A stretch of 64,000 bases of DNA from Amylibacter marinus (lineage in GTDB: Bacteria > Pseudomonadota > Alphaproteobacteria > Rhodobacterales > Rhodobacteraceae). This document shows, piece by piece, positions 1-9,320 of this stretch. Position numbers and translations under genes: made by a program. Location: positions 1,116,001-1,180,000 of the forward strand of contig NZ_BSNN01000002.1 of NCBI RefSeq assembly GCF_030160015.1, written 5' to 3'. Within the stretch, counting starts at the first letter, position 1. Each line of letters opens with the position of its first letter. A model generated the notes under the pieces. It saw only the letters and a list, made by a program, of their open reading frames with translations, was not told the DNA's origin and did not search any database.

Positions 1-61
1 GTTTACTATCTAACTTGGAAGGATAGGATTGCAAGAAAAGAGCGATTTTAAGAGGGTTATC

Positions 62-409
62 ATGGCAAAAAAGCGCGTATGTGTGGAATTCGGTATGGGA
101 ACATCCCTGCGCCGCGAAGATTATACCGAGGCTGCCATTCGTGCGCTGAAAGATGCGCTGTGGCATAATTCGTTAAATATCGCGCCTGCCTTTGGGTTTG
201 ACCAATCGGCCATGCTGGTGGATGTGGAAATTGCAGTGCAAAAACCCGATGCTGTTGATCTGGATCGGCTCTCTGCAATTTTACCCTATGGGCAGCCAAG
301 TTTCGTGGTGAAAAAGGGTGGGCTGGATATCCCAAAACCCCATGGCGGTACGACCCTGATGGCCAACGCCGCGGTGATTGTATCATTTGACATGGAGCCT
401 GCCACATGA
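62..409 (+). CDS. Lin0512 family protein, first of a tandem pair
   Basis: A 115-residue soluble protein of the uncharacterised Lin0512 family. The family pattern is visible: an N-terminal FGMGTSLRREDYTEAA stretch, a central DVEIAVQKPDAVD and a C-terminal GGLDIPKP. I chose the ATG at 62 because AGAGGG sits just upstream; an in-frame TTG at 29 has no such site. The stop overlaps the start of the next gene (ATGA, 406-409), so the two paralogues are translationally coupled and may form a heteromer (inference). This copy departs more from the family pattern than its neighbour: FGMGTSLRRED stands where the neighbour has MGMGNDLYGQD. No catalytic function is known to me. Confidence 0.8.
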   Translation: MAKKRVCVEFGMGTSLRREDYTEAAIRALKDALWHNSLNIAPAFGFDQSAMLVDVEIAVQKPDAVDLDRLSAILPYGQPSFVVKKGGLDIPKPHGGTTLMANAAVIVSFDMEPAT

Positions 410-768
410 AACGTATTATTCTTGAAATGGGTATGGGCAATGATTTGTATGGCCAAGATTACACCAAGGCCGCAATCCGCGCAGTCGAGGATGCCTTTCG
501 CCATTCAACCCTAAGCATGTTTTCAACACTTGGTTTAGATCCCAGTCTGATGGAGGTACGCGTTAGCGTGGGCGCCCAAAACCCGGATGCGGTGGATGTG
601 GATGCCGTGGCCGCCACCTTGCCGCGCGGGCGGGCCAGCGTGCGTGCAGTGCTGGGCGGGCAAGATGTCGAAAACCCCAGCGGTGATGGCCCACATGTGA
701 TCGTCAGTGCGGCAATCGAGGCCTATTACCCGATTGAGGCCACTGCGTGGAAATTATCCAACAGCTAA
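406..768 (+). CDS. Lin0512 family protein, second of a tandem pair
   Basis: A 120-residue paralogue of the preceding gene, starting inside its stop codon. It carries the typical family N terminus (ILEMGMGNDLYGQDYTKAA), then VRVSVGAQNPDAVDVD and the TLPRGRASV segment. Along their length the two proteins align without large gaps, so they come from a gene duplication. There is no signal peptide or membrane segment, so it is presumably cytoplasmic. A strong hairpin follows at 773-800 and ends the transcript. The family function is not known to me. Confidence 0.82.
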   Translation: MKRIILEMGMGNDLYGQDYTKAAIRAVEDAFRHSTLSMFSTLGLDPSLMEVRVSVGAQNPDAVDVDAVAATLPRGRASVRAVLGGQDVENPSGDGPHVIVSAAIEAYYPIEATAWKLSNS

Positions 769-772
769 CAAA

Positions 773-800
773 AAAGGCGGTACATTGCTGTACCGCCTTT
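773..800. terminator. Bidirectional rho-independent terminator
   Basis: A perfect 12-bp stem (AAAGGCGGTACA, 773-784, with TGTACCGCCTTT, 789-800) encloses a TTGC loop. Read on the minus strand it ends in a run of T, a classic terminator for the cold-shock gene. Read on the plus strand it closes the Lin0512 pair. The two transcripts converge here. Confidence 0.85.
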
Positions 801-832
801 GAATTTCGGTGCGGATGGAACCCGCGCGAAAC

Positions 833-1039
833 TTATACCAATGATAGGTCTGTCGCAGAAGACTTGCCATTGCGGCCTGTTTCCAGCTCAAAAGTTACCT
901 TTTGGTTGTCTTCTAGGCCTTGTAGGCCAGCTGCTTGTACCGCTGTGATGTGTACAAACACATCTGCACCACCATCGTCAGGTGCGATAAAGCCGTAGCC
1001 TTTAGTTCCGTTAAACCATTTTACAGTGCCGTTAGCCAT
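833..1039 (-). CDS. cspA: Cold-shock protein (CspA family)
   Basis: A 68-residue single cold-shock domain. Both RNA-binding motifs are present: RNP1 KGYGFI near residues 13-18 and RNP2 VFVHI near residues 27-31, after the usual GTVKWFN start. Family members bind single-stranded nucleic acid and act as RNA chaperones, often during cold shock or growth transitions. The start is supported by AGGAGA upstream. The 5' region is long (180 bp to nadK) and holds inverted repeats (1096-1122 and 1160-1179), which fits the structured leaders common to csp genes. The symbol is used in the family sense; paralogues elsewhere are likely. Confidence 0.92.
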   Translation of the reverse strand: MANGTVKWFNGTKGYGFIAPDDGGADVFVHITAVQAAGLQGLEDNQKVTFELETGRNGKSSATDLSLV

Positions 1040-1219
1040 CTGTATTCTCCTAATAAATTGCCATCCACAACATGTGATAGCTTGGTGTCGTCCAGTCTAG
1101 TTTGAAAAATCGTCGGACTAGAATAGGCGTCAGAGAATTCAGTGAAAGAACACTTCACATCCCCCACCTAGGTGGGGGAAATGCATATTGCAAGGTTTCT
1201 TTGCAAAACCTTTCGTCAT
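1040..1219. other. csp leader/promoter region with inverted repeats
   Basis: 180 bp between the csp start and the nadK stop, both genes on the minus strand. It holds TCTAGT/ACTAGA arms (1096-1101 and 1117-1122), a perfect 20-bp palindrome at 1160-1179, and arms AAGGTTT/AAACCTT (1192-1198 and 1206-1212) that could form a weak hairpin after nadK. The csp promoter must lie here, but I see no convincing -35/-10 pair. Confidence 0.5.
1160..1179. repeat. Perfect 20-bp palindrome
   Basis: TCCCCCACCTAGGTGGGGGA is identical to its reverse complement with no spacer. It has no T-tract on either strand, so it is not a standard terminator. It lies about 120 bp upstream of the csp gene and about 40 bp downstream of nadK. 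A dimeric-protein operator or a cruciform are possible. Confidence 0.7.
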
Positions 1220-1981
1220 TCACACAAATTGTTCACGGATCAGGCGCTCTTCCAATCCATGGCCGGGATCAAACAGAATGCGGTGATGCACCTCTGGGGC
1301 ACGGTAGATGTCAACCGCGCTGATCCGCTTGGCATCGCGGCTATCCGCCGAGGCTGTCACGGGGCGTTTGTCCGCCTCAAGCACCTCAAATCGTACGCGT
1401 GCGCCCATTGGCAACAGGGCCCCCCGCCAGCGCCGCGGCCGAAAGGCGGACATGGCCGTTAGTGCCAAGATATCCGCCGTGATCGGCAAAATGGGGCCAT
1501 GTGCAGAATAGTTATAGGCGGTAGACCCTGCCGGCGTAGACAGCAATGCGCCATCACAGGTCAGATTAGCGAGCCTCTCGCGGCCATCAACTATGATGCG
1601 CAATTTGGCCGCCTGAGGACCAGCACGGATCAAAGAAACCTCGTTGATCGCCAAGGCCTCGAATTTCTCACCACTCTCGCAATGCGCTTCCATACGCAGA
1701 GGATGGATTACCGTATCTTCTGCCACCTTCAGGCGATCCATCAAGCCATCAACGGCATATTCATTCATCAAAAAGCCAACGGTGCCACGATTCATCCCAT
1801 ACACGGGGCAATCAATATCTTGGGTGCCATGTAGCGCCTCAAGCATAAATCCATCCCCGCCCAATGCAACAATCACATCGGCCTGTTCCACAGGAACATC
1901 GCCGTAGCGATCGATCAAGGGAGCCATGGCCTCTTGGGCCAGAGGGCTTTTGCTGGCCATAAAGGCGATTTTCTTTGGCAT
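1220..1981 (-). CDS. nadK: NAD kinase
   Basis: A 253-residue NAD kinase, which phosphorylates NAD to NADP with ATP in the cytoplasm. The diagnostic GGDG motif is in [15 protein letters not shown] (near residue 40). [11 protein letters not shown] follows near residue 64, and [16 protein letters not shown], the NAD-binding loop, lies near residue 148. Its length matches the short alphaproteobacterial form. It is divergent from glyA across 142 bp, so both promoters must lie in that gap. Confidence 0.95.
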   Translation of the reverse strand: MPKKIAFMASKSPLAQEAMAPLIDRYGDVPVEQADVIVALGGDGFMLEALHGTQDIDCPVYGMNRGTVGFLMNEYAVDGLMDRLKVAEDTVIHPLRMEAHCESGEKFEALAINEVSLIRAGPQAAKLRIIVDGRERLANLTCDGALLSTPAGSTAYNYSAHGPILPITADILALTAMSAFRPRRWRGALLPMGARVRFEVLEADKRPVTASADSRDAKRISAVDIYRAPEVHHRILFDPGHGLEERLIREQFV

Positions 1982-2123
1982 TTGTCACCCCCGCTATAAC
2001 CGCTCCTGCTTTGAATGCGCAGATTCTCCGCTTTCGGACGGCAATTGTCGTATTGACACTTTCATATTTGCAAGCATTCGCATAGGACAGTGCGCAATTC
2101 CACCAGTTATTTCGGAGCCACAA

Positions 2124-3419
<1,296 letters not shown>

Positions 3420-3465
3420 ATACACGCTCCCTTGGATTGCTAAACAACCCTAGGGGCCGCATACT

Positions 3466-3488
3466 GGTGGGCGCGCCTTGCGCCCGCC
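3466..3488 (+). terminator. Probable glyA terminator
   Basis: GGTGGGCGC (3466-3474) pairs with GCGCCCGCC (3480-3488), with one G-U pair, around a GCCTT loop. ATTGTTT follows, a weak U tract. It sits 47 bp after the glyA stop. Confidence 0.55.
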
Positions 3489-3557
3489 GCATTGTTTGGG
3501 CGTTGCCCGTGCATCACATACATGCCATGCTCTGTTCCATAACTGTTGGGCGAGCGA

Positions 3558-4472
3558 ATGGAAAATTCTGTGGATCGGTTTCTGGATGCCCTAGAGGGCG
3601 CGCCCGCAGACAGCTGCAAATTCATCGCAATCGATGTGGAAACCGCCAATCAATACGCCCATAGCATCTGCCAAATTGGTATCGCAGTGGTTAGCGCAGC
3701 AGGCGAAATCCACACCGCCGGCTATGACATAAATCCAGAACAAACCTTCGATCCCCGAAATATCCAGATTCACGGCATTGATACCAAAAGAGTTGCCAAG
3801 GCTCAGACCTTCGCACCCGTATTGCAACACCTGCGCCCGTTATTGGAAAAACACCCGCTGATACAACACAGCTCTTTCGATCAAACCGCCATTGATGCCG
3901 CTTGTCGACGCCACGCCATACCAATCCTAGCCGCCCATTGGTATGACAGCGTCACCATTGCCCGTAACGCTTGGCCAGAATTGCGCGGCAACGGTGGCCA
4001 TGGGCTGGGGCACCTAAAAACATTCTTGAATTTGGATTTCAAACACCATGATGCCGAGGAGGACGCCCGCGCCGCCGCAGAAGTGGTCTTGCGCGCCCAA
4101 GATCATACCGCACAGGGGTTTCATATTCTAGCACAGAAAAAGCGGGGAAAAAGCGGCGCAGATAGGCCGCAGGTGCCGGGCGACCCCAATGGTGCATTGT
4201 TTGGCCATGTGGCCTGTTTCACAGGCGCGCTAACGCACCCCCACCCTATCGCCACAGATCGCGCCACCGCCGCAGGAATTACAGTGCAGAAGAACCTGTC
4301 AAAACAGGTTACAATGCTGGTTGTAGGTGGCCAAGATTTGCTGATCCGCGCAGGCCTTAGCAAAACCACGCAGCAAATCCAAGCAGAGGCCTGGATCGCA
4401 GAGGGCGGCTCAGTGCGTATCCTCCACGAGCAGGCATTCTGGGATTTGCTGAAGGCCAAAACAGGCGCGTAA
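3558..4472 (+). CDS. DnaQ-like 3'-5' exonuclease with C-terminal BRCT domain
   Basis: A 304-residue protein in two parts. Residues about 18-175 form a DEDDh exonuclease domain: FIAIDVETAN gives the first acidic pair, SSFDQTAID the second aspartate, and HHDAEEDARAAAEV the final histidine and aspartate. Residues about 205-300 look like a BRCT domain, starting GHVACFTGAL. Such proteins resemble the epsilon proofreading subunit fused to a phosphate-binding module and probably act in DNA repair or lagging-strand processing (inference). I used the ATG at 3558; a TTG at 3546 is an alternative. The ribosome binding site is weak in either case. Confidence 0.8.
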   Translation: MENSVDRFLDALEGAPADSCKFIAIDVETANQYAHSICQIGIAVVSAAGEIHTAGYDINPEQTFDPRNIQIHGIDTKRVAKAQTFAPVLQHLRPLLEKHPLIQHSSFDQTAIDAACRRHAIPILAAHWYDSVTIARNAWPELRGNGGHGLGHLKTFLNLDFKHHDAEEDARAAAEVVLRAQDHTAQGFHILAQKKRGKSGADRPQVPGDPNGALFGHVACFTGALTHPHPIATDRATAAGITVQKNLSKQVTMLVVGGQDLLIRAGLSKTTQQIQAEAWIAEGGSVRILHEQAFWDLLKAKTGA

Positions 4473-4555
4473 CTCTGCCACATTCCCCCGCGCGGAAAAG
4501 CGCCGATCAATCGCCCCCTGGTTGCGGCGCAAGCTCAGCTGCGCTAGGCAGAGGT

Positions 4556-4795
4556 ATGCACAGACTAGTGATCTTGGTCGGACTATTAGCAAGCGGCTGT
4601 TCGATAGAACGCGCCGCGCCCAACTATGTCGCCCCCACCAGCGCTTTAGATGCGGATGCTCCATGGCCTCGCCTAAGCCCCAGCAACAGCTTGGCCAATT
4701 CAGACAGTACCGTCACAACACCACAGGCCCAATTGGCCGCGCGCATTGCCCGCCTGCGGGCGCGAGCAGGCGCACTCTCTGCTGCGCAGTTTTGA
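4556..4795 (+). CDS. Small predicted lipoprotein
   Basis: A 79-residue protein with a short signal peptide and lipobox LASGC, so cysteine 15 would be lipidated and the protein anchored in the envelope. The mature part is Ala/Ser/Pro-rich, with a basic stretch ARIARLRARAGAL near the C terminus. AGAGG precedes the ATG. It stands alone, 84 bp before hom. I do not recognise a named family; small lipoproteins at this place are plausible in roseobacters but this is not verified. Confidence 0.6.
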   Translation: MHRLVILVGLLASGCSIERAAPNYVAPTSALDADAPWPRLSPSNSLANSDSTVTTPQAQLAARIARLRARAGALSAAQF

Positions 4796-4879
4796 TGCTT
4801 CGCCACCTTGGCGCGTAATTTCGTTGTTCTTGGCCGCGCTCTGCGCTAGTACCGCGCCAAACAAATTAGGAATCGCGTA

Positions 4880-6166
4880 ATGGCAAAATCACTTCGATTG
4901 GGGATTGCAGGTCTGGGCACCGTGGGTGTGGGGCTAATTAAAATCATTCAAGACAATGCTGATATGTTGACGATGCGCACAGGGACCTCAATTTCGATCA
5001 GCGCCGTTTCTGCGCGCTCGGCCGGCAAAGATCGCGGTGTTGATATTGCGGCCTATGCTTGGGAAGATGATCCCGTGGCCCTTGCCACACGCGATGATGT
5101 GGATGTTTTCGTAGAATTGATCGGCGGAGACGCTGGCCCCGCATTGGCCGCAACCGAGGCCGCAATAGCTGCCGGAAAACATGTGGTTACCGCCAACAAA
5201 GCAATGCTGGCCCTACACGGGCAAGCACTGGCGCTGGCGGCAGAAGATGCTGGCGTGAACCTGCGCTTCGAGGCTGCGGTTGCGGGCGGCATTCCCATCA
5301 TCAAATCCCTAACCGAAGGTCTGGCTGGCAATAACATCACCCGCATAATGGGCGTGATGAACGGCACCTGTAACTATATCCTAACCCGCATGGAAACTGC
5401 AGGCTTGTCATACGACGAAGTCTTCGAAGAGGCCAATCAGCTGGGCTATCTGGAGGCCGATCCAAATCTGGATGTCGGTGGAATTGATGCCGCGCATAAA
5501 TTGGTGCTGTTGTCGGCTATTGCCTTTGGCACTCAGGTGGATTTTGACGGTGCGGTTCTAGAGGGCATCGGGCGCATCACCATCGAGGACATCCGCGCCG
5601 CGGGCGAGATGGGGTATCGGATCAAATTGCTGGGTGTTACCCAGATGACCGATACAGGCCTGTCACAAACCATGCGCCCCTGTTTGGTACCTCAGTCGTC
5701 GCCTTTGGCACAATTAGATGGTGGTACAAATATGATCGTGGTCGAGGGCGACAGCGTAGGCCAAGTGGTTCTGCGCGGTGCAGGCGCCGGCGAAGGCCCA
5801 ACCGCCAGCGCCGTAATCGGTGATGTAATGGATATCGCACGTGGCATAAATATACCCGTGTTTGGCCAACCCGCCAACACCCTGAAATCCGCGCCCGCAG
5901 TGCAAACCGCAGTCGAAAGCCCCTTTTATATTCGCCTGAACCTGCGCGACGAGGCCGGCGCCATGGCACAGGTTTCCACCGCATTGGCCGATGCCGGCGT
6001 ATCCATTGACCGCATGCGTCAAGACGGACAGCAAGACGCAACAGCCCCAGTGCTAATCGAAACCCACCCGACCAGCCGCCAGACCCTGAATGCCGCTATC
6101 AAAGCGATAGAGGTCACAGGCGTGGCCATTCATTCCCCCGTGGTGCTGCGGATCGAAAACCTTTAA
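4880..6166 (+). CDS. hom: Homoserine dehydrogenase
   Basis: A 428-residue NAD(P)-dependent enzyme that reduces aspartate semialdehyde to homoserine, the branch point to threonine and methionine. The N-terminal Rossmann motif is GLGTVGVGLIK. GGIPIIKSL and YILTRMETAGLSY lie in the catalytic domain, and GYLEADPNLDVGGIDAAHK is the family signature region. A C-terminal ACT domain (NLRDEAGAMAQVSTAL onward) suggests feedback control by an amino acid, usually threonine. It is followed closely by glpX and recJ, an arrangement I know from roseobacters. Confidence 0.96.
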   Translation: MAKSLRLGIAGLGTVGVGLIKIIQDNADMLTMRTGTSISISAVSARSAGKDRGVDIAAYAWEDDPVALATRDDVDVFVELIGGDAGPALAATEAAIAAGKHVVTANKAMLALHGQALALAAEDAGVNLRFEAAVAGGIPIIKSLTEGLAGNNITRIMGVMNGTCNYILTRMETAGLSYDEVFEEANQLGYLEADPNLDVGGIDAAHKLVLLSAIAFGTQVDFDGAVLEGIGRITIEDIRAAGEMGYRIKLLGVTQMTDTGLSQTMRPCLVPQSSPLAQLDGGTNMIVVEGDSVGQVVLRGAGAGEGPTASAVIGDVMDIARGINIPVFGQPANTLKSAPAVQTAVESPFYIRLNLRDEAGAMAQVSTALADAGVSIDRMRQDGQQDATAPVLIETHPTSRQTLNAAIKAIEVTGVAIHSPVVLRIENL

Positions 6167-6202
6167 ACCCTCTTCACAACCGCCCCTCCATAGGAGAAAC
6201 CC

Positions 6203-7168
6203 ATGTCACAAACTGATCAATTCGAAGACCGCCTATTGTCCCTTGGCCTAGCCCGTGTATCCGAAGCCGCAGCGATTGCCTCGGCCAAACTGGTGGGGCG
6301 CGGTGATGAAAAAGCCGCCGATCAGGCAGCGGTAAATGCCATGCGTGAACAGCTGAATATGCTAGATATTCAGGGCGTTGTTGTGATTGGCGAGGGCGAG
6401 CGCGACGAAGCCCCTATGCTGTATATCGGCGAAGAGGTAGGCACCGGCAAGGGGCCGGGTGTGGACATTGCGCTGGACCCGCTAGAGGGCACGACCCTTA
6501 CAGCCAAGGACATGCCAAATGCGCTTACGGTTATTGCTATGGGCCCACGGGGTTCTATGCTACATGCCCCAGATGTTTACATGGACAAACTGGCCATCGG
6601 CCCGGGCTTCGAACAAGGGTTGCTTGACTTAAACATGACCCCAACTCAACGCGTGGAAACGCTGGCTAAAGCCAAGGGCGTGGACAGCAATCAAATCACG
6701 GTTTGTGTTCTGGAGCGCCCGCGCCATGCAGCAATGATCGAAGAATTGCGCGCGACGGGTTGTGCGATACGTTTGATTTCTGATGGTGATGTGGCGGGTA
6801 TTATGCACTGTGCCGAGGCCCACAAAACCGGTATTGATATGTATATGGGCGAAGGTGGCGCCCCCGAGGGTGTCTTGGCCGCAGCTGCATTGAAATGCAT
6901 GGGTGGCCAAATCTCGGCGCGCCTATTGTTTCGCAATGACGACGAGCGCGCCCGCGCCCACAAGGCCGGTATTACCGATTTAAACCGTGTGTATACCCGC
7001 GATGAATTGGTGACACAGGATGTGATTTTTGCCGCCACTGGGGTAACCGAGGGCAATATCGTATCTGCAGCGCGCCGCGATGGTGACTACATGGAAACGG
7101 AAACGATCTTGATGCGCTCGCGCACTGGCTCTGTTCGACGTATTCAATACCGCCAGAACAACAACTAG
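6203..7168 (+). CDS. glpX: Class II fructose-1,6-bisphosphatase
   Basis: A 321-residue GlpX-type phosphatase that hydrolyses fructose-1,6-bisphosphate in gluconeogenesis, sometimes also sedoheptulose-1,7-bisphosphate. The metal and substrate motifs GEGERDEAPMLYIGEE (near residue 60) and LDPLEGTT (near residue 92) are present, as is GEGGAPEGVLAAAALK. AGGAG precedes the ATG. It lies 36 bp after hom and probably shares its transcript. Confidence 0.95.
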   Translation: MSQTDQFEDRLLSLGLARVSEAAAIASAKLVGRGDEKAADQAAVNAMREQLNMLDIQGVVVIGEGERDEAPMLYIGEEVGTGKGPGVDIALDPLEGTTLTAKDMPNALTVIAMGPRGSMLHAPDVYMDKLAIGPGFEQGLLDLNMTPTQRVETLAKAKGVDSNQITVCVLERPRHAAMIEELRATGCAIRLISDGDVAGIMHCAEAHKTGIDMYMGEGGAPEGVLAAAALKCMGGQISARLLFRNDDERARAHKAGITDLNRVYTRDELVTQDVIFAATGVTEGNIVSAARRDGDYMETETILMRSRTGSVRRIQYRQNNN

Positions 7169-7257
7169 CACGCCCCACCGCACCCGCGGTTGAAGGCTGG
7201 TTTTGGCTGTTGTGCGCGGTAATTCATGCTATGGCTATGGGAAACCAAGGGCATAGC

Positions 7258-9018
7258 ATGACACAAGAAACCTCTGAGGCATTTTTAAACGTTTCTCGCT
7301 CGGTTACCGGGCGCAAATGGCTGGGGCTGGATACAGCAACCGACCGCCAGGCTCAGCTGATCACCCAGCAAACCGACTTGCCCGATGCCTTGGCACGTGT
7401 TCTGGCCCGCCTTGGAGTTAGCGTGCTGGAGGCCCTGCCCTACCTATCACCAAGCCTGCGCGACTTGATGCCAGATCCATCTAGCCTACGTGATATGGAC
7501 AAGGCCGCAGAGCGCATTCAACTCGCCGTTGATCAGGGCCAGCGGATTGCCATATTTGCCGACTACGATGTGGACGGTGCCACATCAGCGGCGCTGTTGC
7601 ACGATTGGTTGGGCCAGCTGGGGATTACGCCCATAATTTATGTACCTGATCGCATTGACGAGGGCTATGGCCCAAATGATGCAGCCATGCAGAAGCTGGC
7701 CCAAAGTGCAGATTTGATCATCTGCGTAGATTGCGGAACCCTGTCCCATGGGCCAATAGCGGCAGTGGCGGGCACGGATGTAGTGGTGCTGGATCACCAC
7801 GTAGGCGGCGAAACCCTGCCAGATGCAGTGGCCGTTGTGAACCCCAACCGCCAAGACGAGAGCGGTGATCTAGCCTATCTATGCGCGGCAGGGGTAGTTT
7901 TTCTAACCTTGGCGGCCATCAACCGTCTGCGCCGAACGGCTGGTCAAGTCACGCCTGACCTGATGCAAATGTTGGATCTGGTCGCTCTTGGCACCGTGGC
8001 CGATGTTGCACCTCTAGTTGAATTTAACCGCGCACTGGTGCGCCAAGGTCTGAAAATTATGGCAGGGCGCCGGCGTATCGGCTTGGTTGCCCTATCGGAT
8101 GCGGCGCGCATGAATTCCACACCCAAGGCCTATCATCTGGGCTATCTGCTGGGCCCGCGGATCAATGCAGGGGGACGTGTTGGCATTGCCGATTTAGGCG
8201 TGCGCTTGCTAACCTGTGCTGACCCAGAGGAAGCATCTGCAATCGCGGAGAAGCTAAACCAGTTGAACGAAGAGCGCCGAGAGATCGAAGCACAGGTACA
8301 ATTGCAAGCCATGGATCAGGCCGAGGCACGCGGATTGGATGCGCCTCTGGTCTGGGCGGCTGGCGAGGGCTGGCATCCAGGTGTAGTGGGTATCGTCGCC
8401 TCGCGCCTAAAGGAGACCGCCAATCGCCCCGCCATTGTCATCGGGCTGGATGGCCCTGAGGGCAAAGGATCAGGGAGATCCGTAAGTGGCATCGATCTGG
8501 GCGCGGCGATTGCCACAGCCACCCGCGAGGGCGTGTTACTAAAGGGCGGCGGACATAAGATGGCAGCAGGTTTAACCGTGGATAGCGAGAGCCTTGAAAC
8601 CGCCATGTCACGTATTTCTGAGTTGCTGGCAAAACAAGGTGCAGACCAAATAGGGGTCAAGGATCTACGTCTTGATGGTGCCATTGCCCCGCGCGCCGCA
8701 ACCGTGGATATCATCGAACATTTGGAACAGGCGGGGCCTTATGGTGCCGGTGCGTCTGCGCCGCGGTTCGCCTTGCCATTTCTAAGGGTTTCTTTTGCTA
8801 AGAAGGTCGGGCAGAATCATCTCAGCGTGACATTCGTTGACGATTCAGGTGCCCGTATTAGCGCAATAGCGTTTGGCGCATTTGACAGCGAAATCGGCCC
8901 GGCCTTGCAGAATCACGCGGGTAAATCATTTCATATTGCGGGAAGATTAGAGGTAGACGACTGGAACGGGCGCAATCGCGCCAAGCTTCGGATCGAAGAT
9001 GTGGCCTTTGCAGAATAA
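7258..9018 (+). CDS. recJ: Single-stranded-DNA-specific 5'-3' exonuclease RecJ
   Basis: A 586-residue RecJ, which degrades single-stranded DNA 5' to 3' in recombination and mismatch repair. The DHH phosphoesterase core is seen as IFADYDVDGATSAALL, then VDCGT, then VVVLDHHVGG. The DHHA1 region holds KGGGHKMAAGLT, and a C-terminal OB-fold-like part follows. I start at the ATG at 7258, with AAGG 7 bases upstream. ATG codons at 7228 and 7234 and a TTG at 7210 are in frame but add residues atypical of RecJ. Confidence 0.94.
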   Translation: MTQETSEAFLNVSRSVTGRKWLGLDTATDRQAQLITQQTDLPDALARVLARLGVSVLEALPYLSPSLRDLMPDPSSLRDMDKAAERIQLAVDQGQRIAIFADYDVDGATSAALLHDWLGQLGITPIIYVPDRIDEGYGPNDAAMQKLAQSADLIICVDCGTLSHGPIAAVAGTDVVVLDHHVGGETLPDAVAVVNPNRQDESGDLAYLCAAGVVFLTLAAINRLRRTAGQVTPDLMQMLDLVALGTVADVAPLVEFNRALVRQGLKIMAGRRRIGLVALSDAARMNSTPKAYHLGYLLGPRINAGGRVGIADLGVRLLTCADPEEASAIAEKLNQLNEERREIEAQVQLQAMDQAEARGLDAPLVWAAGEGWHPGVVGIVASRLKETANRPAIVIGLDGPEGKGSGRSVSGIDLGAAIATATREGVLLKGGGHKMAAGLTVDSESLETAMSRISELLAKQGADQIGVKDLRLDGAIAPRAATVDIIEHLEQAGPYGAGASAPRFALPFLRVSFAKKVGQNHLSVTFVDDSGARISAIAFGAFDSEIGPALQNHAGKSFHIAGRLEVDDWNGRNRAKLRIEDVAFAE

Positions 9019-9079
9019 AATTTTAAATCTTTTCATTTTTCGTCTTGCGCGCCCTTAAGAGTTCGCCTAAATACCGCTT

Positions 9080-9173
9080 CACCAACTAAGTGCTCCCTTC
9101 GTCTATCGGTTAGGACGCCAGGTTTTCAACCTGGAAAGAGGGGTTCAATTCCCCTAGGGAGTACCAGTTGGTG
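9080..9173. repeat. Inverted repeat bracketing tRNA-Glu
   Basis: CACCAACT (9080-9087) is complementary to AGTTGGTG (9166-9173). The right arm begins at the final A of the encoded CCA end. In the precursor RNA this would extend the acceptor stem, with a 4-nt bulge (9088-9091) on the leader side. Confidence 0.6.
9092..9166 (+). tRNA. tRNA-Glu (anticodon TTC)
   Basis: A complete 75-nt cloverleaf with encoded CCA. The acceptor stem is GCTCCCT/AGGGAGT, with a G-U first pair. The anticodon stem is CCAGG/CCTGG around loop TTTTCAA, anticodon TTC (9125-9127). The T stem is AGGGG/CCCCT with loop TTCAATT. Position 9163 is the discriminator A. It stands alone between recJ and pgi. Confidence 0.96.
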
Positions 9174-9242
9174 TTATCTCAAGCATCAAAATATACGTGC
9201 CCCAAATATTCGTGCCCCTTGGGGATGGCGGCGGTGTTTGCC

Positions 9243-9295
9243 CTGTGTGTATCCTGTTTCACACACAGAAACAGCGCAGGTTATACCCCGCGCTG
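9243..9295. other. Three overlapping inverted repeats between tRNA-Glu and pgi
   Basis: Three hairpins share bases: CTGTGTGT (9243-9250) with ACACACAG (9261-9268); CTGTTTC (9254-9260) with GAAACAG (9268-9274); CAGCGC (9272-9277) with GCGCTG (9290-9295). Read on the minus strand the last one is followed by TTTC and could be the pgi terminator. The first two cannot form together. The rest of 9167-9320 holds a repeated CGTGCCCC (9196 and 9211) and no gene that I see. Confidence 0.5.
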
Positions 9296-9320
9296 CTTAA
9301 ATATATAACTTGTTTTTCGG

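Noticed and set aside
1-61. Gene or N-terminal extension before the first Lin0512 gene
   Set aside because: A TTG at 29 is in frame but lacks a ribosome site, and the family N terminus begins at the ATG at 62.
9092-9320. Integration site of a mobile element at tRNA-Glu
   Set aside because: No integrase, no repeated 3' end of the tRNA downstream, and normal housekeeping genes on both sides.
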